DNA of 64,000 bases, from the IMG/VR virus record IMGVR_UViG_3300020463_000019, positions 1 to 64,000 of that record; one strand, written 5' to 3'. Numbering within the stretch: the stretch's first letter is position 1; the number at the start of each line of letters is the position of its first letter. The translations under genes were made by a program, and so were the position numbers. Of the stretch, positions 1 to 8,794 are shown in pieces. The notes under the pieces were generated by a model, which did not search any database, had not been told where the DNA came from, and saw only the letters and a list, made by a program, of their open reading frames with translations. This DNA comes from a virus.

Positions 1-95
1 CGCAATAGCCTTTTTAAATAAGTTACTCATTCAAGTTCCTGCTTCAATTCATAGCCGTACCCTTAGTATATGGCACTAAGTTGTTAAAGTCAACC

Positions 96-911
96 TTATT
101 TTGTTGCTTTTTTGGCTTCTTTATCAGACGGAAACTCGTTTGAATGTTGTCTTGTGTAACTTGGAGTAAGGTCATTCATTTCAAGTATGTCATCTCGTAT
201 GTTTTGATTGCGTTTTTCTATGTTAAGTACTCGTGTAAAACTATTTGTTATAGCCGCAGTATAGTAAGCAAATGGATTATTTGACTTTGATTCATCGAAC
301 TGTAATCCAATTTGTGCTAGTTGAACTAGTGCCTGTCCCCGCATCTCGTCTACATATGTATAACCACGCCAATTGTATCGGTGGCTATATCTTTCGCATA
401 ATTTCATATACATGTTTGCAAGTTTGTTAGTTGTACGACCGTGATCTTGACTAAACCAACCGTTGTCTAATCCACCTTGCCAATGACTTTTACCACACAA
501 CTCAAGTTCTTTTTCACTGTTGTATCGGTAATGATAGTATGGTGGAAATAAACACTTAGCATGGTGGTCAGCAACTGACTTTGGATTTTTCTTTCTAGTT
601 GGGTCTAGTGGAACATGTTCAAATGTCATAACTCTAAACACTAAGTCCTCTAATTCAAAACTATCAGGGTCAACTGCAAAGTTTGCTAGTTTTAATTTTT
701 TGTCTTCGTTTTTTGCAAAAGCCGCACGTTGTATTCGATCTGCACGAGCTTTTCTTGCTTCTTTGATAACTTCTTTGGTAATACTGTTTATATTATCAAC
801 AATTGCGTCAAAATCCTTTGCATGATGATCTATATAGTAACTATAAGAGGTTTTACTCTTGTGTATTTCTAGTAATAAATCTCTATTATTAAGATAATTC
901 CTTGTAGCCAT
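96..911 (-). CDS. 55: Late-transcription sigma factor, gp55-like
   Basis: A 271-residue protein that should direct host RNA polymerase to phage late promoters, as T4 gp55 does. The C-terminal half contains the helical block with NPFAYYTAAITNSFTRVLN, typical of marine T4-like late sigma factors (about residues 210-230), followed by a basic tail. The start at 911 was chosen because AAAGGA lies just upstream of it; an upstream in-frame Met at 968 would add a hydrophobic 19-residue leader with no ribosome site. It is the only minus-strand gene supported here and is divergent from the virion operon. Five ATAAATA boxes before virion genes fit its expected target. The family call rests on motif reading and is fairly secure. 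Confidence 0.85.
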   Translation of the reverse strand: MATRNYLNNRDLLLEIHKSKTSYSYYIDHHAKDFDAIVDNINSITKEVIKEARKARADRIQRAAFAKNEDKKLKLANFAVDPDSFELEDLVFRVMTFEHVPLDPTRKKNPKSVADHHAKCLFPPYYHYRYNSEKELELCGKSHWQGGLDNGWFSQDHGRTTNKLANMYMKLCERYSHRYNWRGYTYVDEMRGQALVQLAQIGLQFDESKSNNPFAYYTAAITNSFTRVLNIEKRNQNIRDDILEMNDLTPSYTRQHSNEFPSDKEAKKATK

Positions 912-939
912 TAATTGGTTCCTTTTATTTAATACCCAT

Positions 940-968
940 ATTATACAACAAATAAATACATAGAGCAA
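940..968 (-). promoter_or_regulatory. Sigma70-like promoter for the late sigma factor
   Basis: Reading the minus strand, TTGCTC (968-963) and TATAAT (945-940) are separated by 17 bases, and the sigma-factor start codon follows about 29 bases later. The -10 box is perfect and the -35 box matches 4 of 6 bases. This fits transcription by unmodified host polymerase before late genes are switched on. It overlaps the divergent late box at 952-959, so the two directions may compete. Confidence 0.5.
952..959 (+). promoter_or_regulatory. Late promoter box (ATAAATAC)
   Basis: ATAAATAC lies 29 bases before the start codon at 981. It resembles the T4 late promoter TATAAATA recognised by gp55 and recurs at similar distance before four other virion gene groups (8763, 25314, 28267, 29775). 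It precedes the first baseplate gene. Confidence 0.65.
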
Positions 969-980
969 GAGGTATTTTTA

Positions 981-1934
981 ATGGGTAGAATTTTAAATAG
1001 TAAGGGCGAAGTACAGTATGATGCCAAAGGCAAAGCTGTAAGTAACTTAGCCAAAAACAAAGGTGTAACAACATCTGCTGTTCCTTCGTATGATAGTTTT
1101 GAAGATTTCCAGAATGCTAACCCACAGGCTGCTGGTTTTGCTTCTAAAATAGCAGGCGGATTTGGAATTAATTTAGCAGATCCAGCCTCATCACGCTTAG
1201 GTGGTGCTGGAATATCAAAAGGTGCAAATCCTTTTAAAGCCGCTAAAACAATGGCATCAAGTAATCCTGCTGCAGGCGCCAGTGAAATGGACCATCGAGT
1301 AAGGATTAGTTTACCATATAATAGTAAGTTATTGTACAAAGATTCTTATATTCCAAGTTTACTTCGTCCGTTAGTCGCAACCAACGGAGTTGTATTTCCG
1401 TTTACACCAAACATTATATTCAATCAAAACGCAGACTACACTCGTGTAGCCCCTACACATAGTAATTATCCTCTTAATTTTTACAATAGTAGCGCCGTGA
1501 GTGATATCACAGTATTTGGACAATTTGTTGCTCAGGATGGAGCAGATGCTAGTTATGTAATGGCAGTTATAACATTTTTAAGAGCAGTTACAAAAATGTA
1601 TGCTGGAATGGATTCACTTGCAGGTAATCCACCACCAGTTCTAAGATTATCAGGGCATGGACAGTACATGCTTCCAAGTGTACCTTGTGTGGTTACAAAC
1701 GTTAGTATTACACTGCCAGCAGATATTGATTATATTACTATTCCAACTCCAGGCGCACCTACCGCAGGTAATTATGCACCTCCAGGAGCACCAGCAACAA
1801 CAAGAGTGCCAAAGCGTACAGAAATTAGTGTTAACTTAACACCAGTTTACAGTAGAGAAGCATTGAAATCGTTTAGTGTTGATAAACTGGCTGATGGTAG
1901 AGCAATTAGTAAATTCTATGGAGGATTCATCTAA
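981..1934 (+). CDS. 54: Baseplate tail-tube initiator, gp54/gp48-like
   Basis: A 317-residue protein likely to sit at the top of the baseplate and nucleate the tail tube. Residues 1-100 are low in complexity and rich in Gly, Ala and Ser. The C-terminal two thirds have the tail-tube-like pattern of the gp54 family: a segment reading VVFPFTPNIIFNQNADY, then SAVSDITVFGQF, then a helix with FLRAVTKMYAG. A Pro/Gly/Ala-rich loop (about residues 255-275) precedes the last strands. The stop codon overlaps the next start by one base (TAATG). Order with gp53 and gp5 supports the assignment; gp48 is the alternative within the same structural family. Confidence 0.7.
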   Translation: MGRILNSKGEVQYDAKGKAVSNLAKNKGVTTSAVPSYDSFEDFQNANPQAAGFASKIAGGFGINLADPASSRLGGAGISKGANPFKAAKTMASSNPAAGASEMDHRVRISLPYNSKLLYKDSYIPSLLRPLVATNGVVFPFTPNIIFNQNADYTRVAPTHSNYPLNFYNSSAVSDITVFGQFVAQDGADASYVMAVITFLRAVTKMYAGMDSLAGNPPPVLRLSGHGQYMLPSVPCVVTNVSITLPADIDYITIPTPGAPTAGNYAPPGAPATTRVPKRTEISVNLTPVYSREALKSFSVDKLADGRAISKFYGGFI

Positions 1935-2233
1935 TGGCAAATTATAACATAACCAGTCCTTATTCTGAAACTGGAATGTATGGAAATTACCTTGATGTAT
2001 TAACACCTCGTGTAATTACTCCAGCACAAAGTGATCAAGTAATGACTATTAATTTAACATATCAATATCGTCCAGACTTACTTGCAAACGACTTATATGA
2101 TAATAAAAATTTATGGTGGGTGTTTGCCGCTCGTAATCCAAATACACTTATAGACCCTATATTTGATATGAAGTCAGGGATAGAAATATTTTTACCAGAG
2201 CAAGGCAGATTATTCAAAGACTTAGGATTATAA
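1934..2233 (+). CDS. 53: Baseplate wedge protein gp53-like
   Basis: A 99-residue protein matching the short marine form of T4 gp53, which links baseplate wedges around the hub. The diagnostic stretch is YQYRPDLLANDLYDNKNLWW followed by VFAARNPN and DPIFDMKSGIEIFLP, close to the gp53/LysM-like core. T4 gp53 is about twice as long, so only the conserved core is present. Translation is coupled to the upstream gene by a one-base overlap. Confidence 0.8.
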   Translation: MANYNITSPYSETGMYGNYLDVLTPRVITPAQSDQVMTINLTYQYRPDLLANDLYDNKNLWWVFAARNPNTLIDPIFDMKSGIEIFLPEQGRLFKDLGL

Positions 2234-2237
2234 TCCA

Positions 2238-4940
2238 ATGCTAGGACGTTTAGGACCCAAAGACATACAAGAAATTGGAAAGCGTAAACTTGGCGATGCA
2301 CTTGACATGGGTGCTATCAGCGATGACGGAATGCTTGCCAATAAGTTAAGTGGAGCATTTTCAGGCCTAGAAGGTATCAAGCCTCCACAAATAAAAGCTG
2401 ATGCAGGCCAAGTTAACACATCAGTTGATGGCGAAGAAGCAAAAGAAAAAACTACAACAAAAGTACCAGCAGTTGTAAGACCAAATGTATTACACAGTTA
2501 CTCAAGTTACACATATCATCTTGAAATGTTTGCACTTACAACAGAAGATTATAATAGTTTTGTAAATGATCCAGAGTTTACCATTGAAGGAAAACAAGAT
2601 CGCTTGTTGATCAAAAGCGGTGGAGGTGATTATGACAATAGAAACAGACATTTCCACTTAGATTATTTTATTGATAACCTACAAATTAGTAGTGTAATTT
2701 CGCCTGGCGGAGATAATATTGGTAGTACTAACACTCAGCTATCTTTTGAAATACGCGAACCATACGGTATGACATTGTTGAACGCTTTTGTACTTGCCGC
2801 TGGTGAACTAGGAAGTTATAATTATATTGATCAACCTTACATGCTAAAAATTAGTTTTAAAGGATATGATTCAAAAAATAAACTAATTGAAGAATCTACC
2901 AAAGGTTTATCAACTAGATATATCCCTATTAGATTTACAAACTTTACATTTGGAGTTGGCGTTGAAGGAACAACTTATAATATTGAGGCAGTTCCTTATC
3001 ATAGCATTGGAATATCAAGTCATAAAAGTACTATTCCAGCAAACATACAATTAGAAGCAACCACAGTTGGAGAGTTTCTTGTTAAAGAACTTACTACAGT
3101 CTCTAACAAAACAGTACAAGTAAAAAGAGAAGTTGATCCAAGATTTAGAAGTGCATCAGGTATTGCAAATGAAGGCGGAGGTGCTTTACAGACAACAAGC
3201 CGACAAGAAGAAATTACAGAAAATGTTCAAGGCGGACTAGCCGGTTATTTAAATAATTTAGAACGAGATCATGTAAAACAAAAACTTAAAACTGTGGCAG
3301 ATGTATATGCATTTGAGCTACCTGAGATTATTGGTAAATCGCAAATCATGCTAAATGAATTAGTTGATATTGCAAAAGCAAAAAACGAAAAAGACCCAGA
3401 GAAGATTGCTAAAGGACAATTAAATATTCCTGATTCATTTGAATTTGACAAAGAAAAACAATCATTTGCTATTCGTGCAGGAACACCTATAATCAAAGTT
3501 ATACACAGTGTACTTCGTACATGTAGTTACATGCTTGATCAAGTTCAAAAGTTTGACTTGAAAAGAGACGAAAAAGAAGCACAAGGATATGAAGAAAACC
3601 GTAAGAAGCCAATTAATTTTTATCGTATTGTGCCTCGTGTTGAATTATTATCAGACCAGTTTGATACTATAAGAAACTGTTGGGCTAAGAAAATTACTTT
3701 TGTAATACAACAATATGATATGACTGGCAAGGATTATGAAAACTTAGGACAAGCACAAATACAAGATTATGTTAAGTCTTATAGATACTTGTACACCGGA
3801 GAGAACACTGACATTCTTAACTTTGATATTCAGTTTAATGCGGCATACTTTCAAAAAGGATTGTACAATATAGCACAAAAATCAAAACAGTATTCAACAG
3901 GAATCACTAACACAAATCCAACAGCTATTGCAGAAGGTCACACTGCCCTAGCAGAACCTAATGGTTCATCAAACATATTTCCACGCATGAGAGAAATTGT
4001 AACTGATACCGGAACAAGTAAACAAATTAACGATCCAAGAGTAAGTGACAGAGCCTCAGTTATTGATCATTTTATGGATGATGTATTTGATCAAGGTGCA
4101 GACTTAGTTAGTCTAAATATGAATATTGTTGGCGACCCAGCGTATATACAAACAACTGATCTTAGAGATGTAAGCATAAACAGTTTCAATGCTCCTGCAT
4201 TTAACAAAAACCTTAGCCTCAACCCTAACAAGGAATGGCACATTTATATAGAATTTAAAAACCCACCTGATTATAATTCAAGAACAGGCACTATGAAAGG
4301 TTTTGATATCAATGTAGGCGGAGAAGCTGATGTTAATGCTCCTACAATTGATGGATACTATCGTTTGACTGAAGTTCGTAGTACATTTAGTAATGGACAA
4401 TTTTCACAAGATCTAATAGGTGTGCGTGAGCGTATACAAGCTCTATCATATGCAAAAACAAGTGATCAAAATCCATCCACTAACTTAAATGCTAGAACTA
4501 GTAAGCCACTTAACGGAGAGATAGTGAAAAAAGACGACTTTAGTGCTACTACTAATAAGCCGCCATCAGTGAAACCTAAACCAAAGACAGTAACAAGTGA
4601 AGATACTTCTGATAAGTTTGATGATCTCAAAGGACCTGAAGAAAAATTAAAGAAAAAAGCATTGACTCCAGTTAGTGAGGTCGAGCAAGCCGCCACTAAT
4701 TTTGAAACTAAGGGTGATAAAAAGATCGAGGCAGTGACTCCACCTCCTAAGAAAGTAGTAAAAGAACCACCTCCACCACCTCCAAAAGTGGTTGAGAATA
4801 AACCTAAGTTGCCAGAAGGTATAACTCCTGACAGAGTTAGTGGTGGATGGAGAGCATTCAATCCTGCAACAGGTAAAGCCCAAGGATTTGCCTTTAATGA
4901 CTTAGAAGGAGCAAAAGCATTTGCAAGTGGGGGAGGATAA
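2238..4940 (+). CDS. Large baseplate hub-type structural protein
   Basis: A 900-residue virion protein between gp53 and the gp5-like spike, the position expected for a gp27-like hub protein. Residues 80-340 are beta-rich (LQISSVISPGG, LSFEIREPYGMTLLNAF, MLKISFKGYD). The middle is mixed alpha/beta. Near residue 830 comes a proline-rich linker with PPPKK and six consecutive prolines, ending in a compact tail (GWRAFNPATGKAQGFAFNDL) that may be a small binding module. It is far longer than T4 gp27 (about 390 residues). No enzymatic motif was seen. The hub role is inferred from order and fold-like features, not from a clear sequence match. Confidence 0.6.
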   Translation: MLGRLGPKDIQEIGKRKLGDALDMGAISDDGMLANKLSGAFSGLEGIKPPQIKADAGQVNTSVDGEEAKEKTTTKVPAVVRPNVLHSYSSYTYHLEMFALTTEDYNSFVNDPEFTIEGKQDRLLIKSGGGDYDNRNRHFHLDYFIDNLQISSVISPGGDNIGSTNTQLSFEIREPYGMTLLNAFVLAAGELGSYNYIDQPYMLKISFKGYDSKNKLIEESTKGLSTRYIPIRFTNFTFGVGVEGTTYNIEAVPYHSIGISSHKSTIPANIQLEATTVGEFLVKELTTVSNKTVQVKREVDPRFRSASGIANEGGGALQTTSRQEEITENVQGGLAGYLNNLERDHVKQKLKTVADVYAFELPEIIGKSQIMLNELVDIAKAKNEKDPEKIAKGQLNIPDSFEFDKEKQSFAIRAGTPIIKVIHSVLRTCSYMLDQVQKFDLKRDEKEAQGYEENRKKPINFYRIVPRVELLSDQFDTIRNCWAKKITFVIQQYDMTGKDYENLGQAQIQDYVKSYRYLYTGENTDILNFDIQFNAAYFQKGLYNIAQKSKQYSTGITNTNPTAIAEGHTALAEPNGSSNIFPRMREIVTDTGTSKQINDPRVSDRASVIDHFMDDVFDQGADLVSLNMNIVGDPAYIQTTDLRDVSINSFNAPAFNKNLSLNPNKEWHIYIEFKNPPDYNSRTGTMKGFDINVGGEADVNAPTIDGYYRLTEVRSTFSNGQFSQDLIGVRERIQALSYAKTSDQNPSTNLNARTSKPLNGEIVKKDDFSATTNKPPSVKPKPKTVTSEDTSDKFDDLKGPEEKLKKKALTPVSEVEQAATNFETKGDKKIEAVTPPPKKVVKEPPPPPPKVVENKPKLPEGITPDRVSGGWRAFNPATGKAQGFAFNDLEGAKAFASGGG

Positions 4941-4943
4941 TAG

Positions 4944-6230
4944 ATGAGCGAATTTCTTCAAAATATAAACAAAATTCATAAAGATTTAGATGTTAACAAA
5001 AAAGGAAGTATTGTTGATCCTGGTCCATATGAAGCAACAATTATGAATGCAAGTGATACGATTCGAACTGGTCGTGTTGATGTTTATATTCCTGCTTTAG
5101 GAGGTCCAATTGGCAGTACAAATAGTTGGTATACAGTTAGATATGCACAACCTTACTTTGGAAAAACAAATAAAGATTTAATAGATAAGCAAGAAGTTAC
5201 TGGATTACATAGTTATGGTATGTGGATGACTCCACCTGACCCTGGAACTAAGGTTGTAGTTACATTTATGGAAGGGTTATCAAACAAAGGAATTGTAATT
5301 GGTTGTATAGTTGATGATATTACAAATTTCATGTGTCCTGGATTACCATGTAGTAAGTATTGGGTAGCAAGTGCAGAAGTAAGTGAGTTATTTCCAGCAT
5401 ACCAAGTAGGCAAAGACTTTTTGCCAGTACTAGAATATAATCCAAAAGTTGTTAGAGATGTTGACAACAAAGCAGGTGTTATTGAACGTCCAGTAAATAT
5501 TCCTCTTGCAAAGATACTAAAAGAACAAGGCTTAATTGCTGACAGTGTAAGAGGATTAAGTCAAAGCACAAGTCAAAGAGAAGCAAACAGTTCTGTTTAC
5601 GGAATAAACACACCCGGACGTCAAGTAAATCCATCAGATTCAAGCAATGAAGTCAAAGGGCGTTTACCCGGACATATGTTTGTTATGGATGACGGTGACG
5701 ATAAAGGCGCAAGTAATCAAATGCGTTTGCGTACTAGTACTGGACATCAAATACTAATGGATGACGATGAAGGTATTATATATGTTGCAACTGCAAGTGG
5801 TAATGCCTGGATTGAAATGACAAACAACGGAAACATTCATGTATACGGAAAGCAGAGTTTGAGTATTCATACTGAAGGAAGTTTTAATGTACACGCTGGT
5901 GGAAATATAAATCTAAATGCACAAATGGGTATCAATGCATTAGCCGAAGGTAACGGTGGAATAAAAATTGAAGCCAAAGAAGGAAACTACGACGTATATA
6001 GTAAAACAGGAATAGTGCATCAAAGTGGGGAAGGTGGCTTTGATGTGAAAACTGCATCAGATGTAAAAATTACTGCAACTGATCACGACATACACCACAA
6101 CGGTCCAGAAGCAACAGATGCTCAGAGGCCTACACCTAATGACTTATTAACAGCAAACGGAAATCGAGATGTTACAAATAGTGTAGCAAATATCGTGCCT
6201 GAACACGAACCATGGAATAGAGGAGACTAA
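4944..6230 (+). CDS. 5: Baseplate central spike, gp5-like, without lysozyme
   Basis: A 428-residue spike protein that should form the membrane-piercing needle under the hub. The N-terminal part is an OB-fold-like barrel (about residues 20-130) with YEATIMNASDTIRTGRVDVY and WMTPPDPGTKVVVTFMEG, as in gp5/VgrG proteins. A region around residues 230-380 has short repeating strands (HVYGKQSLSIHTEGSFNVHA, GGNINLNAQMGINALAEGN) expected for a triple-stranded beta-helix. T4 gp5 carries a lysozyme domain between these parts; none is visible here. The gene sits three bases after the large hub gene and is followed downstream by a PAAR tip. Confidence 0.85.
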   Translation: MSEFLQNINKIHKDLDVNKKGSIVDPGPYEATIMNASDTIRTGRVDVYIPALGGPIGSTNSWYTVRYAQPYFGKTNKDLIDKQEVTGLHSYGMWMTPPDPGTKVVVTFMEGLSNKGIVIGCIVDDITNFMCPGLPCSKYWVASAEVSELFPAYQVGKDFLPVLEYNPKVVRDVDNKAGVIERPVNIPLAKILKEQGLIADSVRGLSQSTSQREANSSVYGINTPGRQVNPSDSSNEVKGRLPGHMFVMDDGDDKGASNQMRLRTSTGHQILMDDDEGIIYVATASGNAWIEMTNNGNIHVYGKQSLSIHTEGSFNVHAGGNINLNAQMGINALAEGNGGIKIEAKEGNYDVYSKTGIVHQSGEGGFDVKTASDVKITATDHDIHHNGPEATDAQRPTPNDLLTANGNRDVTNSVANIVPEHEPWNRGD

Positions 6231-6232
6231 AA

Positions 6233-7168
6233 ATGCCATTGAGTTTTGGAGGTCGTACTTTTAATTTTGATCTTGATGCTGTAGCCAAAGGAGCAGTTGA
6301 TAAACTGAACAATGGTGCGGACTCAACATTCAAGTTAAGTACGGACGCATGTAGCGTTATGGGAACAATTGGAGCTATAGTTCCAGATCAAAAAACGGCA
6401 GTTGCCGCGGCTGAAGCCGAAGAAAAAACACAAGAAATGTTAACTGCAATAAGTGACTCATCAGGTCAACTTACTGAAGCAATAAGCGAGTTAACCAAAG
6501 TAACTGCAACCGCAGAAACAAAAGCACAAACAGTTAGTGACCTTGCGTCACGATTGAGAGCGGCAGGAAAGCCAGGAGTTGCAGACGAATTGGAAGAAGC
6601 ATTAACTAACTATCTTGATGCAGTTGAAGGTAAAGCAGTCAAAGTAAATGATGTAGCAGGTATAGGTGGAGAAGTACCAGTCTTAGATAGTGATGGTAAT
6701 CCAACCTTTGATGAATTTGGTGATCCAGTTACACAAGATGTAGGATCATTAATTGAAACTGCAATATCTGAAGCATCATCTAAGATGGATGAAGCAACTG
6801 CAAAACTTGGAAGTTTAGTATCTGCCACAGGCGGACTAAGTTGTAAAGGAATACAAGAAGCAATGCTAAACAGCAAGTTTGATGCTAGTGGTAATACTGG
6901 AGAAATGAGTAAAAAGGTAAAAAGTACAGTACCAAGACATACTAGACGTATACAAGATAATGGTACACTGGTTAATTTTAATATTGATCGTAAAAAACCT
7001 TTTAGAGATGTTGAAGAAGAAATACAAGTTAGAAACTATGATGCAGCTGAAAACGAAGATCCGTTTACATTAAAGAAAGTGTTGGTTAGAGTGTATGGAA
7101 CTGATGCACAGTTAAACAAACGCTATGGTGCAAAAGTTGAAGAGTTACCGGAGGCAATAGAAGTATAA
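6233..7168 (+). CDS. Virion protein with coiled coil and NFNID C-terminal domain
   Basis: A 311-residue protein of unknown role in the spike operon. Residues 55-110 are Ala/Glu/Lys/Thr-rich and likely helical or coiled coil. The last 70 residues hold a small domain starting NFNIDRKKPFRDVEEEI and ending VRVYGTDAQLNKRYGAKVEE. The same domain recurs in the next protein, twice in part, so the two are probably paralogous and may interact. The stop codon overlaps the next start. Position between gp5 and PAAR suggests a baseplate or spike accessory protein; no enzymatic motif was seen. Confidence 0.6.
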   Translation: MPLSFGGRTFNFDLDAVAKGAVDKLNNGADSTFKLSTDACSVMGTIGAIVPDQKTAVAAAEAEEKTQEMLTAISDSSGQLTEAISELTKVTATAETKAQTVSDLASRLRAAGKPGVADELEEALTNYLDAVEGKAVKVNDVAGIGGEVPVLDSDGNPTFDEFGDPVTQDVGSLIETAISEASSKMDEATAKLGSLVSATGGLSCKGIQEAMLNSKFDASGNTGEMSKKVKSTVPRHTRRIQDNGTLVNFNIDRKKPFRDVEEEIQVRNYDAAENEDPFTLKKVLVRVYGTDAQLNKRYGAKVEELPEAIEV

Positions 7169-8028
7169 TGAAAAACTACATGATCAAACCAAATTTAAAA
7201 TTACAAAACTTTAATATTGATTATAAACTACCAAACAAAGTTGTAAAATACAACGGCGAAGATATTAAGTTGTATGGAAGAATTAAAGATATTGACAAGC
7301 GTTTTCCTGATGGAGAAGAAGTAGTTGTTGAATCTAAAAAGCCAGATGCATCAGCCGACGTTCCGGTTTGGCCCGGTGCGGCAAAACTTATGCCTGCATC
7401 ATTTACTGCGGCAGTGAGTAAAGCAACAGACGAAATGAAATCATTGACAAACCAAGCACTGAACAGTGTGCAAGGAATGGGATCAGGACTTAAAGCGTTG
7501 GCACAAGGAAATGCAAGTGAACTAATTATGTTAGCCAAACTTGATGCCGCAATTATCAAAGCAAAACAAGAGCTTGGAGAAATATCAAAACCTACTGCTG
7601 ATGAATTAAAAAAAGGTGCAGATGGCGAACTATTGAAAGCCATGGATATTAAAGATCCTAGTAGTCTAAGTAAAGCATTAGGCGGCGATGGCTTGGCAAG
7701 TAAAGTAGGAGTGCCTGCAACTGCAAGATCATTATCTGGTGATAGTTTACAAAACTTTAATATTGATAAAACACAAAATTACAGAGATGTTTTAGAAGAA
7801 GTTGATGTAAGAGTTGGCGATGGTGATGATGCTACATTTGAAAGACAAAAGAAAAAAGTTAGAGTATACGGCAGTGAAACTGACTTAACTTCAAAGTATG
7901 GAGCAAGAAGTGAAGAGACTGATATAGGTATCAAGTATGGCAAACAAAAGCCATCAACTACTGGAAAGCCAGACATCAGTACACAGACATTTAATGCCGC
8001 GAAAAAAACTTGGGGAGTATCAGCATAA
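7168..8028 (+). CDS. Virion protein with two NFNID-type domains
   Basis: A 286-residue protein. Near the N terminus LQNFNIDYKLPNKVVKYNGE leads into DIKLYGRIKDIDKRF, a shortened copy of the domain that is complete at about residues 195-260 (LQNFNIDKTQNYRDVLEEVD, VRVYGSETDLTSKYGA). Between them is an Ala/Lys-rich helical segment. The upstream gene ends with the same domain, giving three copies in tandem across two genes. Its one-base overlap with the PAAR gene suggests a spike-associated role, but function is unknown. Confidence 0.6.
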   Translation: MKNYMIKPNLKLQNFNIDYKLPNKVVKYNGEDIKLYGRIKDIDKRFPDGEEVVVESKKPDASADVPVWPGAAKLMPASFTAAVSKATDEMKSLTNQALNSVQGMGSGLKALAQGNASELIMLAKLDAAIIKAKQELGEISKPTADELKKGADGELLKAMDIKDPSSLSKALGGDGLASKVGVPATARSLSGDSLQNFNIDKTQNYRDVLEEVDVRVGDGDDATFERQKKKVRVYGSETDLTSKYGARSEETDIGIKYGKQKPSTTGKPDISTQTFNAAKKTWGVSA

Positions 8029-8342
8029 TGGCAAGAGGTATTGCACGAGTTGGAGATAGAACACACGGAACATGTTTTCATCCATCACATGTTCCACCAT
8101 TAGTAACAGGTGGAACTATTATTACAGGAAGCCCAGACGACTTGACAAACGAAAAGTTAACTGCTAGGCTAGGTGACAAAGTATTAACTGATTGCGGACA
8201 TGTTGCTGAAATAATTACAGGCAGTCCAAGTGTAATTACAAATGAAAAATTAACTGCCAGGTTAGCAGATAAAGTAGCAAACGGACCTCCGTATATTGCT
8301 GAAATTATTACTGCAAGTCCTGACAGAATGGCAGATGATTAA
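8028..8342 (+). CDS. PAAR-like spike tip protein
   Basis: A 104-residue protein from the ATG at 8028, which overlaps the preceding stop (TAATG). It begins MARGIARVGDRTHGTC and contains repeated glycine-rich strands TGGTIITGSPDDLTNEKL, IITGSPSVITNEKLTARLAD and IITASPD, the three-fold repeat typical of PAAR proteins that cap the gp5/VgrG spike. Cys and His residues (HGTCFHPSH, DCGHVAE) could bind the metal found at PAAR tips. It corresponds to T4 gp5.4. Confidence 0.85.
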   Translation: MARGIARVGDRTHGTCFHPSHVPPLVTGGTIITGSPDDLTNEKLTARLGDKVLTDCGHVAEIITGSPSVITNEKLTARLADKVANGPPYIAEIITASPDRMADD

Positions 8343-8357
8343 AGGTTAAATAGTACT

Positions 8358-8735
8358 ATGGCAATATATAAAGGTTATACATCAGTAGGAAGAGATTACG
8401 TTGATACCGCGGCAACAGACGAGGTATTAATACGCATGGACTTAATGAATCACTTTAATACTAGGATGGGCGAACGTGTAATGAACCCTGACTTTGGTTG
8501 TCTAGTATGGCAATACCTGTTTGATCCATTTACTGATGAAGCAAAATTTGCTATTATTGAAAACATTCAGGATATTATTAAGCAAGATCCTAGAGTGGTT
8601 CTAGATAAAATTGATGTAACAGAATATGAACATGGTTTACAAGTTATACTAGATCTAGTATATGATGGAAATGATCAATTAGAACAAATGCGAGTTTCAT
8701 TTGACCAGCGTTCTGAATCAGCAGAAATGACATAA
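8358..8735 (+). CDS. 25: Baseplate wedge protein gp25-like
   Basis: A 125-residue protein of the gp25 family, a wedge component that contacts the first sheath ring. The family signature is RMGERVMNPDFGCLVWQYLF followed by DPFTDE and a helix IIENIQDIIKQDPRV. Length fits T4 gp25 (132 residues). It follows PAAR after a 15-base gap and precedes gp6, as expected in T4-like baseplate operons. Confidence 0.9.
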   Translation: MAIYKGYTSVGRDYVDTAATDEVLIRMDLMNHFNTRMGERVMNPDFGCLVWQYLFDPFTDEAKFAIIENIQDIIKQDPRVVLDKIDVTEYEHGLQVILDLVYDGNDQLEQMRVSFDQRSESAEMT

Positions 8736-8762
8736 TCGTTATATACGCACTTTTTGTAACAC

Positions 8763-8770
8763 ATAAATAC
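8763..8770 (+). promoter_or_regulatory. Late promoter box (ATAAATAC)
   Basis: ATAAATAC lies 32 bases before the gp6 start codon, in a 59-base gap that is otherwise empty. Spacing and sequence match the other late boxes in the window. Confidence 0.65.
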
Positions 8771-8794
8771 TAGAACAAGGAATTGGGTATATAA

